From Hemibagrus wyckioides (taxonomy: Eukaryota; Chordata; Actinopteri; Siluriformes; Bagridae), in contig NC_080722.1 of assembly GCF_019097595.1 (NCBI RefSeq), positions 19,274,630 through 19,338,629 on the forward strand: DNA of 64,000 nt. The letters run 5' to 3'. Each line of letters opens with the position of its first letter. The stretch's first letter is position 1. The notes below the pieces were generated by a model that ran no database searches, was not told the origin of the DNA, and saw only the letters and a list, made by a program, of their open reading frames with translations. The translations under genes and the position numbers were made by a program. Shown here one piece after another: positions 11,750-23,850 of this stretch.

Positions 11750-11893
11750 TCAGACATACTACTGACATACAGATCTTCAACTGCAGTCGCAGCTTACTAT
11801 TTGTAATATACACAGTATGCAATTTACAACCTGTCTTGTGTTACTATTTCTATTGCTGCTGGATATCTGGAATTTCCTTTGGGATCAATAAAG
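11750..11893 (+). mobile_element. LINE-like 3' tail (L2/CR1 type) seeding (TATC)n
   Basis: The segment ends GCTGCTGGATATCTGGAATT, then TTCCTTTGGGATCAATAAAG, running straight into TATC repeats. From memory, teleost L2/CR1-group LINE 3' ends have this form: a GCTGCTG and AATTTCC block, an AATAAA (11887-11892), then a short tandem tail. Only the last 100 bp or so is recognisable, and no open frame is attached. The exact family is uncertain. Confidence 0.55.
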
Positions 11894-13090
<1,197 letters not shown>

Positions 13091-13600
13091 GACAGCATTT
13101 ACTTTTTATCTGTTTGTAGTTACATTTAGTGCAGTTAGTAAGTGTAGTGTTACTGAGAAACTGCAAAAAAGTGTAAGAAGTGTAAATTCTGTTCTCCTCT
13201 GAGGTAAAGTCTCCTCTGAGGTACTCCTCTGAGGAAAAGTCTTCTCTGAGGTACTCCTCTGAGGTGAAGCCACAGCTTTATCTCTGACACTGGAGACTCT
13301 TTCCAGTGTCCAGACCTGAAATTCCACCATGGGACAGAGAAGTTGATGGAACGACTGCTCAAATTTACAATTTAAAATACAATTTCCCAATATAAAATAT
13401 AACTTAAAAAGTGTCATTCTTTAATAAATGAAAGCTAATAAAAAATACAATCACTGACAAGTCACTGTGGTGTTAAGACACTATTATAGGACATGCTGTT
13501 AGGGGAAAATAAACTCAAATAAGTATAGTAACAGTAACACCACTTCATCACACCACCCTGTCGTTGATTATTTTCCTCTAGCAGCACGACCCCAGCTGAT
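13091..13600. repeat. Dispersed MITE-like repeat, copy 2
   Basis: Shares blocks with other places in the window. The inverted GGAGTCTCCAG tag is at 13281-13310, and GCAAAAAAGTGTAAGAAGTG near 13165 is inverted relative to the CACTTCTTTGCGG block at 58194. CCACTTCATCACACCACCCT at about 13540 matches about 58416-58438, and GTTGATTATTTTCCTCTA at 13563 matches 1987. A small local duplication of CTCCTCTGAGGTA lies at about 13195-13265. No transposase is present, so this is a non-autonomous repeat. Confidence 0.55.
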
Positions 13601-15194
13601 TTATTCCTTCCACATCATCCAGCTGTGGTGGAATCCTTCTTTCAAATGTCAGCATCCTTTACCCAAGACATGGTCACTGCATAAATCCATTACAATCAAG
13701 CTGAGATACAAATTACACAGAAACATGTGGCTGTTAAATAGTCGTGCCTGAAGCTCACATCGCCTGATCTCAGCCGTGATTTAATCATCAGACTCCTCAT
13801 GTCAGAGTGCTCACTAATAAACACACATGCTCTGGATCATGACACCTGAACTTTAGAAGATTCTGGAAAATCTGGCTCTCTGTAGGAATGATCGAATTTG
13901 AATTTATTTTTTTCAGGGTAAAGAAATAAATTGTGTGTGAAATGAATAAAACCTACACAATAAAACACAAAACACACAGATAGCTCTAGATCCTGGTCTC
14001 TAAGTGCACTAATACTCCCGAGGCAGCTCCAGTAATCCTTTTTAAAAATCCTCAGACGATGATATTTTGCTGTAAAATCACTCTACTCAAGTGGTGAGAA
14101 TGAGCGAGACACTTAAGCCCGTTCTGGAGCGGCAGATATTAGCATAGCGCCATTCATAAAGCATGAGCGTAAAGCGTTTGGTCTTTGCCGAAATGCAAAA
14201 AGCTTCATAAATAAAGAAGTAAATGAATGAAATAAGCTCGCTCCAACAGAAGTCCATCAGTGGCTGATTTTTCCACAGTTCTCCTGCTCCTGAGGTAATG
14301 TGGATGGCCGTGGGATCAATACAGGTTGCAGTGAGGCTAACTACGCCAGCAGACACTGCTGGAAAAAACAAAACAAACAAAAACTCAATCAAGTGCTGTA
14401 ATGTAGTGTGGAGCCCCGATGTCCGGCGATAACGCAGGGATTACCTCGTTCCTGCTTTTAACAAAACACCAAATTGCTAAAGTCAATAAAGCACAGAGCG
14501 CTAGCTGCATGTGGGTTCGCGTCTTAAACCATTGATCCAGCTTAGCATGAAGTGCACTTGTCAAGGGCAGAGTCGACACCTGAGGGTACTTTGCTTAGAG
14601 ACGGTGTTCCTGTGGAAGCTTCCTCACCGTGGCAAATGGATGAAATAATCAACCTAAAACACTAGACGTAGCCAAACCAGTCCATTCCGGGCGTCACTGG
14701 TTTTATAAACTTGTCATTTTGTCCTCAATCCTGAGTTTATTTCATTTTCACACACAGCACCTGTACCGCATTCCTCTTTGCATGAGTGTCTTGGTAGATA
14801 CGGAACAAAATAAATAGTTCTTCGTGTTCTCACTGTCACTTGTTTACAGGATTTGCTGCTAACAACTTGCTATTCTACCTGTAGTCATGGAAACTGTCAT
14901 GAAATGTATAGAATTATAAGTCTGAAGACCACAGTATACATAATAAACACCTGTACAGTATGTACAGTGTTCACACACTACAATGTACACACTTTACAGG
15001 TAGGACTCAATATCATATACATAAATTACACAGGGCACAAGGACTGTACAGTAAATCAGTGGCAATAAAACACACATCCAGTACATACACACACACACAC
15101 ACACACACACCATGTACACGGTGTGCAGGTGAGCAGTGCAGTGTACAGTAACACAAATGGAATGTGAGGAGCAGAGAATAATTTTGATGCAGTC
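13601..15194. other. Noncoding with small CA tract
   Basis: No exon-like frame is convincing. A CA run lies at about 15087-15109. The 101-codon minus frame at 14087-14392 has no recognisable similarity. Confidence 0.4.
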
Positions 15195-15835
15195 AACAGT
15201 GACTGAAATGTGACAGAGTCTGATATCAATCTATCAATCTGTCAGTCAGAGTCTGATATCAGTCTATCAATCTCAGTCAGAGTCTGATATCAGTCTATCA
15301 ATCTGTCAGTCAGAGTCTGATATCAGTCTATCAATCTCAGTCAGAGTCTGATATCAGTCTATCAATCTGTCAGTCAGAGTCTGATATCAGTCTATCAATC
15401 TCAGTCAGAGTCTGATATCAGTCTATCAATCTCAGTCAGAGTCTGATATCAGTCTATCAATCTCAGTCATAGTCTGATATCAGTCTATCAATCTGTCAGT
15501 CAGAGTCTGATATCAGTCTATCAATCTCAGAGTCTGATATCAGTCTATCAATCTCAGTCAGAGTCTGATATCAGTCTATCAATCTCAGTCAGAGTCTGAT
15601 ATCAGTCTATCAATCTCAGTCAGAGTCTGATATCAGTCTATCTGTCAGAGTCTGATATCAGTCTATTTGTTAGTCAGTCTGATATCAGTATATCTGTCAG
15701 TCAGTCTGATATCAGTCTACCAATCAGTCAGAGTCTGATATCAGTCTACCAATCAGTCAGAGTCTTACATCAGTCTATCTATCAGAGTCTGACATCAGTT
15801 TATCTGTCAGTCAAAGTCTGATATTAGTCTACCTT
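15195..15835. repeat. 31/33-bp minisatellite with GATATC core
   Basis: About twenty units of GAGTCTGATATCAGTCTATC followed by AATCT and either CAGTCA (31 bp) or GTCAGTCA (33 bp). The two lengths alternate near the left end, giving a 64-bp higher-order pair. Units shorten and diverge rightwards. The right edge abuts the RTE LINE 3' end, so the array may have nucleated at that insertion. Confidence 0.93.
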
Positions 15836-15857
15836 CTTCTTCTTTCAGCTTTTCCCT

Positions 15858-16305
15858 TCAGGGGTCACCACAGCGAATCATCTCTCTCCACCTATCCCTA
15901 TCTTCTGCATCCTCAACACTTACACCCACTAGCTTCATATCCTCATTTATTACATCCATATACCTCCCCTTTGGCCTTCCTCTTTTCCTCCTGCCTGGCA
16001 GCTCCATGTCCAACATTCTCCTACCAATATACTCACTCTCCCTCCTCTGGACATGTCCAAACCATCTTAACCTGGCCTCTCTAACTTTGCCCCCCCCTGA
16101 TGTACTCATTTCTAATCCTGTCCAACCTTGTCACTCCCAAAGAGAACCTCAACATCTTCAGCTCTGCTACCTCCAGCTCTGACTCCTGTCCCTGTCTCAG
16201 TGACACTGTCTCTAAACCATACTGCATGGCTGGTCTCACCACTGTCTTGTACACCTTCCCCTTGATTCTCGCTGAAATTTTTCTATCACACAGAACTCCC
16301 GACAC
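15858..16305 (-). pseudogene. RTE ORF C-terminal domain
   Basis: Two minus-strand frames carry the post-RT region. 16305-16081 reads SGVLCDRKISARIKGKVYK, then YGLETVSL and ELKMLRFSLGVTRLDRIR. 16109-15858 reads ARLRWFGHVQRRESEYIGRR, then MELPGRRKRGRPKGRYMDV and ends RWREMIRCGDP. A TAG before the first frame and a frame change between the two show decay. The R-x-W-x-G-H-x-x-R motif is the usual C-terminal signature of RTE-type elements; its function is thought to be template RNA binding. Confidence 0.9.
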
Positions 16306-16329
16306 CTTTCTCCACCCATTCCAACCTGC

Positions 16330-17258
16330 CTACACCTGCTTCTTTACCTCTTTCCCACACTCTCCATTACTCTGGACTGTTGACCCCAAGTACTTAAACT
16401 CCTGTACCTTCTTCACCTCTTCACCCTGTAATCTTACTGTTCTACTTCCCTCCCTGTCATTCACACACATGTACTCAGTCTTACTACGACTGACTTTCAT
16501 TCCTCTTCTCTCCAGCGCAAACCTCCACCTCTCCAGGTTTTCCTCCACCCGCTCACTGCTCTCAATGCAAACACAATGTCATCTGCAAACATCATTGTCC
16601 AAGGAGACTCCTGTTTGACCTCCTCTGACAACTGGTCCATCACCATAGCAAACAGGAAGGTGCTCAGAGCCAATCCCTGATGCAGTCCCACCTCCACTTT
16701 GAACTCCTCTGTCTGACAAACAGCACACCTCACCACTGTCCTGCTTCTCTCATACATGTCCTGCACCACTCTGACATACTTCTCTGCTACTCCTGACTTC
16801 CTCATACAGTACCACAGCTCTTCTCTTGGCACCCCGTCATACGCTTTCTCCAAGTTTACAAACACACAGTGCAACTGTCTCTGACCATCCCTATACTTCT
16901 CCATCAACATTCTCAGAGCAAAAATTGCATCTGTTGTGCTCTTTATGGGCATGAAGTCATACTGCTGCTCACAAATTTCCACTACCTTCCTTAACCTAGC
17001 TTCCACTACTCTTTCCCATAGCTTCATTGTATGGCTCATCAACTTTATCCACCTGTAGCTGCTGCAACTCTGCACATCACCCTTATTCTTAAAGATCGGC
17101 ACTAATACACTTCTTCTCCATTCCTCAGGCATCTTCTCACTCTCTAAAACCCTGTTAAACAAACTAGTTAAAAATTCCACTGCTGCCTCTCCTAGACACT
17201 TCCAGACCACCGGGATGTCGTCAGGACCAACTGCCTTTCCACTTTTCATCCTCTTCAA
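16330..17258 (-). pseudogene. RTE reverse transcriptase domain, catalytic Asp lost
   Basis: The minus frame from 17258 reads KRMKSGKAVGPDDIPV (the entry motif of non-LTR RTs), then VLVPIFKNKGDVQSCSSYR, KLMSHTMKLWERVVEARLR and motif A as HCVFVNLEKAYDG. Motif B-like GLHQGLALSTFLF follows, then the catalytic FADD box at 16578-16589. Intact family members have Asp in motif A (FVDLEKAYD); here the codon at 16854-16856 is Asn. That alone should abolish polymerisation, since this Asp binds catalytic metal. A frameshift follows FADD, and the thumb region (LERWRFALERRGMKVSRSK) continues in another frame at 16548-16330. This is a pseudogene of RTE ORF2. Confidence 0.92.
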
Positions 17259-17297
17259 AGCCTTCCTGACTTCATCCTTTCTAATCTTATCAACTTT

Positions 17298-18050
17298 CTA
17301 TTCCACAGAGTTCACCCCTGCTACTCTTTTTTCCCTCTTATTTTCCTCAGTCATCAGCTCTTCAAAGTACTCCTTCCATCTACTCTGTACACTCTCCTCA
17401 CTTGTGAGCACCTTTCCATCTCTATCCTTAATAATTCTAGCTTGCCACACATCCTTCCCATCTTGATCCCTCTGCCTAGCTAACCTGTACAAGTCCTTCT
17501 CTCCTTCTCTAGTGTCTAACCTAGTGTACAACTCATCATACGCCTTCTGCTTGGCCTTAGACACCTCCCACTTCACTCTGTGCTGTAACTCCTGTCTATT
17601 CTCTTCAGTCCTGTCCATGTCCCACTTCTTCTTGGCTAACCTCTTCCTTTGAATACTATCTTGAACTTCCTCATTCCACCACCAAGTCTCCTTATCTTCT
17701 TACCTCCTTCCAGATGACACACCCAGCACCTTTCTTCCTGTCTCCCTGATCACTTCTGCTGTAGTTTCCCAGTCATCTGGCAGCACTACCTGACCACCCA
17801 GAGCCTGCCTCAATTTCTGTCTAAATTCCTCACAACATTCCTCCTTTTTCAGCTTCCACCACTTGGTTTTCTTCTCCATCTCTATCTATGACCTCTGCTT
17901 ACAGACCATCAAAGTCATCCTACACACCACCATCCTATGCTGTCTGGCTACCACTTTACAGTCACTAATCTCTTTTAGATTGCCTCTTCTACATAGGATG
18001 TAGTCTACCTGTGTGCTCCTACCTCCACTCTTGTAAGTCACTCTATGCTC
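17298..18050 (-). pseudogene. RTE ORF: endonuclease C-terminus and linker
   Basis: From 18050 downwards the minus strand reads YKSGGRSTQVDYILCRRGN, then LKEISDCKVVARQHRMVVCR. This is the end of an apurinic-type endonuclease fold, where D-Y and H residues near S-D-H positions are typical. The frame breaks at 17886. The linker then continues in other frames (WWKLKKEECCEEFRQKLRQ around 17850), and 17618-17298 encodes a lysine/glutamate-rich stretch (EELMTEENKREKRV) leading to the RT. A stop at about 17298 separates it from the RT frame. In intact relatives this region links the nicking enzyme to the polymerase. It cannot be functional here. Confidence 0.85.
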
Positions 18051-18054
18051 ACCC

Positions 18055-18985
18055 CTGATAATGTGCTGGACTGTCCACTCCACTCTTTGTAGAGCTTTGA
18101 GGATGAGGGTGGTGCCATTACTGTACCAGGCAGTGATGCAGCCAGGCAGGATGCAGGTGTTGATTGATGTGAGGACGCCTGGGTACTGCTGAGCCATTGG
18201 ATATCAGTGATATACCACTGTCTCGGTTTTATCTTGGTGATATAAACTCTGCTGACATTCTCCACTGGTGTCTCCTTGATGGTGATGGGGGTGTGCTTCC
18301 TGTCCTGTCTGACTAACAAGGTTCCTCAATCTTACTGATGATGAGGGGGGGTGGGTTTCTTGGCACCAGAATGTCAGAGTGTGCACCTCTTCTCTGTAGG
18401 CCGTAAAGTTGATCAGACCTACTACTGTTGTCATCTGCAAATGTGACAATCACATTGTGGCCACACAGACATAGGTGTAAAAGGAGTACAGGAGCGGGCT
18501 GAGGTGTGTGGGGTTGAGTGTTGAGATGTTGCTGCCAATTCTGACAGTGTAGTTTCACCCTGACAGGACACCCTGGATCCAGCTGCTCAGAGCCTGACAT
18601 TTTATGTCAATCTTGGAGAGCACAATTGTATTGAATGCCGAGCTGTAGTCTACAAACAGCTTTCTCACAGGCATGTTGTTTTTATCCAGCTGGGAGAGAG
18701 CAGTGTGTAGGGTGAAGGCATCGTCAGTGGAGTGGTTGTTATGATAAGCAAACTGCAGTGGGTCAAGAGAGATGGGCAGCACAGAGCAGATGCAGTCTCT
18801 GATGAGCCTCTCAAAGCATTTACTGACAATAGGGGTCAGAGCAACAGGGTGGCAGTCAATCAAGCGGGTTACCTTAGGATTCTTTAGTATGGGCACAATG
18901 GTGGACATTTTAAAAGTGGGGACTACAGCCAGGGAGAGGAAGAGTTTAGAAATGTCAGCTGCTATTTAGCCTGCACATACTTTAA
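18055..18985 (-). pseudogene. L2/Rex1-type reverse transcriptase remnant
   Basis: From 18908 the minus strand reads MSTIVPILKNPKVTRLID, then HPVALTPIVSKCFERLIRDC, LDPLQFAYHNNHSTDDAF and motif A LFVDYSSAFNTI, with the catalytic Asp present. Motif B is largely lost. The frame then shifts, and the FADD box (18431-18441) is followed by TTVVGLINFTAYREEVHTL. Downstream are TIKETPVENVSRVYITKI and PGCITAWYSNGTTLILKALQ, the thumb and connection. At least three frame changes are needed to follow the homology. The last recognisable residues (VQHIIRG) run in frame into RTE sequence. Confidence 0.87.
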
Positions 18986-19119
18986 GGACAATGACGTGAT
19001 GCCTTCAGGTTACAGAGACAGAGAGTGTACTAAACTCCACAGCATTGTCCGTGGGAGCTCTATCCGAGATATTTGTTTGTTTGATGTTGTTAATTCCCTG
19101 CCACCTGGTTCCCCTGTGT

Positions 19120-19690
19120 GTTGCATGTGATGTAGAGAAAGTGTTCTGGAGATATTGTTCTGTGGTTGGACTTATTGAAGTCGCCAATAAACACCGCTTC
19201 AGGGTGCGTGCTTTCCTGCTTGCTTATGTTCCCTGCTTGCATACAGTTTCTTGAGTGCCTGCTCTGTGTTGGCTTGAGGGGGATGAACAGAGCTGTGATA
19301 ATAACTGCTGTGAATTACTTCTGGAAACCAGTATTGGCTGACACAGAAGTATGAGGTAGCATCCTGAAGCATCCTCCAAACACAACAGAAGTTGTTGATA
19401 AAACACACACCCCATTCTTTGTTTTTCCCTGAGAGTTCTTTCACCCCGTCTACAGGTTACAAGGAGAACACCATGGGCTTAAGTCTGGAACCTCTGTAAA
19501 TCTCCGGGCTTCTGTGAGGCAGATAATGCCACAGTACCCCCATCTTTTCTTGGTAAAGAGATACAACTTGCTGAGCTTTTTGTCTAGAAATTGAACGTTT
19601 GACAGTATAGTTCTGGACAGCTAGGGATGATTAGAGTGTCTCAGTCTGACGAGGACGCCGACTCGCCTTCCCCTTTTTTGGTTCTGCTTC
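19120..19690 (-). pseudogene. L2/Rex1-type endonuclease remnant
   Basis: Minus-strand pieces in family order are KRGRRVGVLVRLRHSNHP, then SNVQFLDKKLSKLYL, then GIICLTEA (the catalytic Glu of TETW is kept as TEA). Next come GVCFINNFC, YYHSSVHPPQANTEQALKKL (for the usual YIPPxAN) and finally FIGDFNKSN, the GDFN motif. The order and spacing fit the exonuclease-endonuclease-phosphatase fold that nicks target DNA. Frame changes near 19440 and 19200 and in-frame stops show loss of function. The S-D-H motif downstream is not found, so the end of the domain is deleted. Confidence 0.82.
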
Positions 19691-19790
19691 TGTGGTCGCA
19701 TCCTAGCGGTCCAGACAAACGGTTCCACTGCAGCGTTTCTAAATGGCGGTCGAAACAAACAAAAAAGCTGCCAGACTGCGTCAGAGCTCA

Positions 19791-20648
19791 CAGCACGGCA
19801 GCCTTACTCTGTGCTATCTTGACAGGATGTTTTTTAATGAATAAAAACTTGTAATCGTTGACAAATTGCAGTGTGAATTGCTTCTATTCACACTGATGTT
19901 CACTACAGAGTAAATGGTGCTTGTGCTTTTTAGCAGCAAAATGGAGAAAACAGGAAGAAATTGGTGCCTGACAAAAGCCCTGGGTGACAAATGCATGTTT
20001 TTCTCTCTCTCTCTCTCTCCCTTGTCTACACAGTTGCATAGGGTTGTTTTTTTATTTTATTTTTGTTACTGACGTTGACCTTTTCTATAATGTAGAGTTT
20101 TGAATGCCCGGCCCCACAAGGCTCAACAGCTTCCACCTGATTTTCCCGGCTCACAGGCAGATTTATCAAGCTTTGTGGAGGTGTTCCCACTTTTGAAGTG
20201 CCTTTTGAAGAATTATCAAGCTGCTGCACAAGGCAGTAAACAAACGTGTTTTTTCATTCGGTGCAAGTTTTTGTGGGTGGATTCAAACTGTTGGAGCTAT
20301 GACGATTTCTTAATTATCTTTTTTTCTCATTTAATTCAGTTTCTTTGTTATTTAATGACAGCTTGTTCCTTTAATCTGTTTAAAATCGCATGTTGGGACA
20401 CAAGTTAGTTCTTGTTTTCACTTATGTTTCAGCAGCTATAAACAGTCACTCAATTCCTTTTGCTTAGAGTAAACAAAAAAAATCACACAGCTTTGCCTCT
20501 GACTGTTACAAAGCACCCACACTGAAGACTCCTTCCAGACATGAAAACGTGTATCTACTCACTTTTTTTATACTTTATGTATCTAATTTATAGTTTTTTT
20601 AATAGGAAATTTGGAGTTTCTACATTTCTATTCTAATGCATGGACAGA
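19791..20648. other. Noncoding, possible L2 5' leader and repeat tag
   Basis: Nothing codes here convincingly. It may hold the remains of the L2 upstream region, but I recognise no motif. CAGCTATAAACAGTCACTC at about 20438 and GAAGACTCCTTCCAGAC at 20524 resemble blocks of the dispersed MITE-like family. Confidence 0.35.
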
Positions 20649-20649
20649 A

Positions 20650-21400
20650 CAGAAACAATTCCAATCAGTGATTGGTATTTAGGAACAATTCAGATCATTG
20701 ATTGGTTGTTTAGGAACAATTCCGATCATTGACTGCTTGTTAGGAACAATTCCGGTCAGTGATTGGTTGTTTAGGAACAATTCTGATCAGTGATTGGTGG
20801 TTAGGAACAATTCCGGTCAGTGATTGGTTGTTTAGGAACAATTCTGATCAGTGATTGGTGGTTAGGAACAATTCAGATCAGTGATTGGTTGTTTAGGAAC
20901 AATTCTGTTCAGTGATTGGTTGTTAGTTACAATTCTGTTCAGTGATTGGTTGTTTAGAAACAAGTCAGATCATTGATTGGTTATGTAGGAACAATTCAGA
21001 TCAGTGATTGGTTGTTTAGGAAAAATTCCGATCAGTGATTGGAAGTTAGGAACAATTCTGATCAGTCCTTGGTTGTTAGTAACAATTCCAATCAGTGATA
21101 TGTTATTTAGGAACAACTCTGTTCAGTGGTTGGTTGTTAGTGTTAGGAACAATTCTGATCATTGATAAGTTGTTTAGGAAAAAATCCAATCAGTGATTGG
21201 CAGTTAGGAACAATTCTGATCAGTGATTGGTTGTTAGAAACAATTCCGATCAGTGATTGGTTGTTAGAAACAATTCCGATCAGTGATTGGTTGTTTAGGA
21301 ATAATTCTGTTTAGTGATTGTTTGTTTAGTACAATTCTGATGAGTGATTGGTTGTTAGGAACTATTCCAATCAGTGATAGGAACAATTCTGATCAGTGAT
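20650..21400. repeat. 30-31-bp minisatellite (GATCAGTGATTGGTTG-type)
   Basis: About 24 units of GATCAGTGATTGGTTGTTTA followed by GGAACAATTC and one or two bases. Length varies through TTTA versus TTA and GGT versus GGTTGT. Units at the two ends are more diverged. No long frame crosses it. Confidence 0.93.
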
Positions 21401-22214
21401 TGGTCATTGGCTTTGCACACTGGTCCTGGCCACTGAGTGGGGTAAACCTGAACATTCGCTCACATCTTGTCAATTTGATTTTTTGCACTAAAGACAACAT
21501 GGAATAAATTTAATTGGTAAGTTGGTAACACTAAAACTATCTGAGTGGAATAATTTCCTCATTTCTTTCAGCACATGAAGACCAAATCAGCTCCCTGCTG
21601 GAACTCTATGCAATAAGTGTAGTTAATGTAAAAGAGGAGCTGGAAGCTGTGTGTCAGGAATGCGTGTGTGATATAGACAAAAAAACCTGGTGGTGTAACG
21701 TGTTGAGCTCAGGGGGGTGATGATGTTCTCCCTGCTGTGGAGCCACATATTGACATATCTCATCACTGCACCCCTCTCTCTCTCTCTCTCTCTCGCTCTC
21801 TCTCTTTCATCCTCTTTTCCCCTCGCTCTCTCTCTCATTAATGATAAACCCATCAAAGCACTAAAATAACGTAGAATACAGGTGGAATGTACCCACTGCT
21901 CTGCTCCTTGTTCCTCAATGAATAATGGATTTTTTTTATTTGTCCTCCTCTGTGGCCATTGAACAGCTTTTGATAAACACACCATATGGCATCTAATGCA
22001 TTAGAGCGAGGCTTTTAGCTCCAAACACTCAGAACTTAAATAGAACGGAGTACTTTACGTGCATTGCCATTTGGGGAAGCTGGACTCAAACCATGTTGCC
22101 TGGAAACAAATGTAGTCTCATTGTCCGTGTTATTAGCCCAATGATAGTAGAAGAAGCTCAGGCTTCCATCAGTTTTGCTCCATTCTGCAGAACACAGTAA
22201 AAGTCAATATCAAA
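21401..22214. other. Noncoding with CT tract at about 21773
   Basis: A CT run (about 21773-21806) with interruptions to 21838 is the only clear repeat. The 120-codon minus frame at 21623-21985 derives part of its length from that tract. Confidence 0.45.
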
Positions 22215-22400
22215 AATCCTTTTCATGTCTTCAGTAAAGCTTAGGATTGGTTAATTCTCTATAACGGAATATATAATGCACTTGTTTTAATATATTATCG
22301 TTTCTATAGCAACAGCTCAACAGGAGCGAGTGTTTATCACAGCTGTAATATAGCTGAACAAGAAGTAATTTTTCTCACTGACGATCTGCAATATCAAACA
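22215..22400. repeat. Dispersed MITE-like repeat, GTTGCTATAGTAACAG branch
   Basis: ATAATGCACTTGTTTTAATA, then TATTATCGTTTCTATAGCAA and CAGCTCA, aligns base for base with 40591-40634 plus 40888 onward (TTCATGCGCTCGATTTTAAT, AAGTTATCGTTGCTATAGTA), and inverted with 45700-45760. No open frame. The ends are not defined. Confidence 0.6.
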
Positions 22401-23129
22401 TGAATCATGTAATAAATCGGGAGTGAAAGCTATTTCCTTGTGTGGTAAAGTAAATAAAAACAAAGCCTCATGAAACATCACATGCAGCTATTCACGGCTA
22501 AACCTTACGTCACTCACGGACTCCTTGAAAAGTTTTTAATGGATTTCGTATCATTCAGCATGACCCCGGACTGCCACAGCAGCTGATCCTTCACCCTCTC
22601 GCTCTTTTTACGAACGGCACGTCTCCACCATTTCCACACTGGAGAAGCTCGTAAAGGAAAAGATGGCAGCCATCTGTGGCGGTGTGTAAAGAAGGAGGGG
22701 GTGTTATTGACTCTCTGAGCCTCAGGGAACCGATCAGAACGTCCGAGACGATGCCTCGTATTAAACGAGCATCTCACAGTGTGGCGCTGAATCATCTCAA
22801 AATTTCATTTTCACCATCTGACATTTCAAATCCCACATGCTATATCAAAATCATTCAGATCATTCCAGAAGCTTTTTACAGGCAGGTCTGGAGTGAGGGA
22901 CCAGGTCCAGCATACTGCACTGATGAGCGGGTTACAGCAGCACTGTGTGTACTTCAGACTGTATAGTGGAGTAATGTGGGTTTTATGACGTAAACCTCAA
23001 CCTATTTACTCATTTTTTCCCCTTAGATTTGTCCTTCTGTCTGTTTGTTTCTACCAATTTAGAAACTATAGCTGGAGATAAAAATTATTGGTATGATTAT
23101 TAAAAAAAATTATTTGTTTTTATTTAGTC
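22401..23129. other. Noncoding, no recognised element
   Basis: The paired plus/minus frames at 22514-22966 (93-96 codons) have no recognisable family features. Confidence 0.35.
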
Positions 23130-23850
23130 ACATGAATCTGTACTGATTCACAACCAAATCATTTTTGATTCAAAGCAAAAATCTTTTTTGAAGCAGAGCC
23201 GAATCTTTACTGATTCACTGTTGGGACTTTTCTGATTCACAAACAAATGTTTTCGGATTCAGCACTGAATCATTTCTGCATCAGAACTGAATCTCCACTG
23301 AAACAGAGCTGAATTTGTACTGAATCAGAGCTAAATCTTTACTGAATCAGAACTGAATCTTTACTGAACCAGAACTGAATCTTTACTGAATCAGAGCTGA
23401 ATATTTACTAAATCAGAACTGAATTTTTACTGAATCATAAATAAATCTTTAACGAATCAGAACTGAATCTTTAACAAATCAGAACTGAATCTTTACAGAA
23501 CCAGATAAGAATCTTTACTGAATCAGAACTAAATCTTTACTGAATCAAAACTGAATCTTGACTGAATCAGATATCTTTACTGAAAAGAACTGAATTTTTA
23601 CTGAATCAGAACTAAACCTTTACTGAATCAGAACTGATTTTTTACTGAATCAGATCTAAATCTTTACTCGATCAGAACTGAACTTCTACTGAATCAGAAC
23701 TGAATTTTTACTGAATCCGAAATGAGTCTTTACTGAATCAGAACTGAATCTTTACAGAATCTGAATTGAATTGTTACTGATTCACAGGTGAATCTTTACT
23801 GTTTCATTGCTGAACCCTTTTCTGCTTCACAGCTGAATGTTCTCGCTGTT
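23130..23850. repeat. 22-bp minisatellite (GAATCAGAACTGAATC-type)
   Basis: About thirty units of GAATCAGAACTGAATCTTTA plus CT, better preserved in the middle (23330-23780) and ragged at both ends (ATTCACAACCAAATC and similar). A detached outlier of the same motif lies at about 24837-24985. Confidence 0.92.

Larger units (their letters stand above)
15832..18050 (-). mobile_element. RTE-clade LINE, 5'-truncated and dead
   Basis: The minus strand carries, in order, the end of the endonuclease domain (STQVDYILCRR, about 18020), a charged linker, a reverse transcriptase, and a C-terminal domain ending RWREMIRCGDP and a stop at about 15858. About 25 bp of 3' end follow (CTGAAGGGAAAAGCTGAAAG, then AAG repeats). 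This matches the teleost RTE (BovB-like, 'craniofacial development protein 2-like') family as I know it. The 5' end is missing: homology stops near 18050, where an L2-type LINE begins. The copy is inactive, with frameshifts and stops (near 17298, after 16560, at 16330 and 16081) and a damaged catalytic residue. Such elements move by target-primed reverse transcription. Confidence 0.9.
18051..19790 (-). mobile_element. L2/Rex1-group LINE, internally deleted and dead
   Basis: The minus strand carries an endonuclease remnant (about 19690-19120) and a reverse transcriptase remnant (about 18985-18055), with most of the usual linker between them missing. Markers are SNVQFLDKKLSKLYL (about 19600), a GDFN box (about 19170), STIVPILKNPKVTRLIDC, FADD at 18431-18441 and CITAWYSNGT near 18130. 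All match teleost L2/Rex1-type ORF2 in order. Several frame changes and stops make it non-functional. The element stops at the RTE junction near 18050 before its own 3' end. L2 versus Rex1 cannot be decided without a tree. Confidence 0.85.

Noticed and set aside
15195..15835. Possible CRISPR array
   Set aside because: The repeats are contiguous with no unique spacers, and the context is vertebrate. The same reasoning applies to all other arrays.
21623..21985. 120-codon minus frame with Arg/Glu run
   Set aside because: The Arg/Glu run is the CT tract read on the minus strand, and the rest has no similarity.
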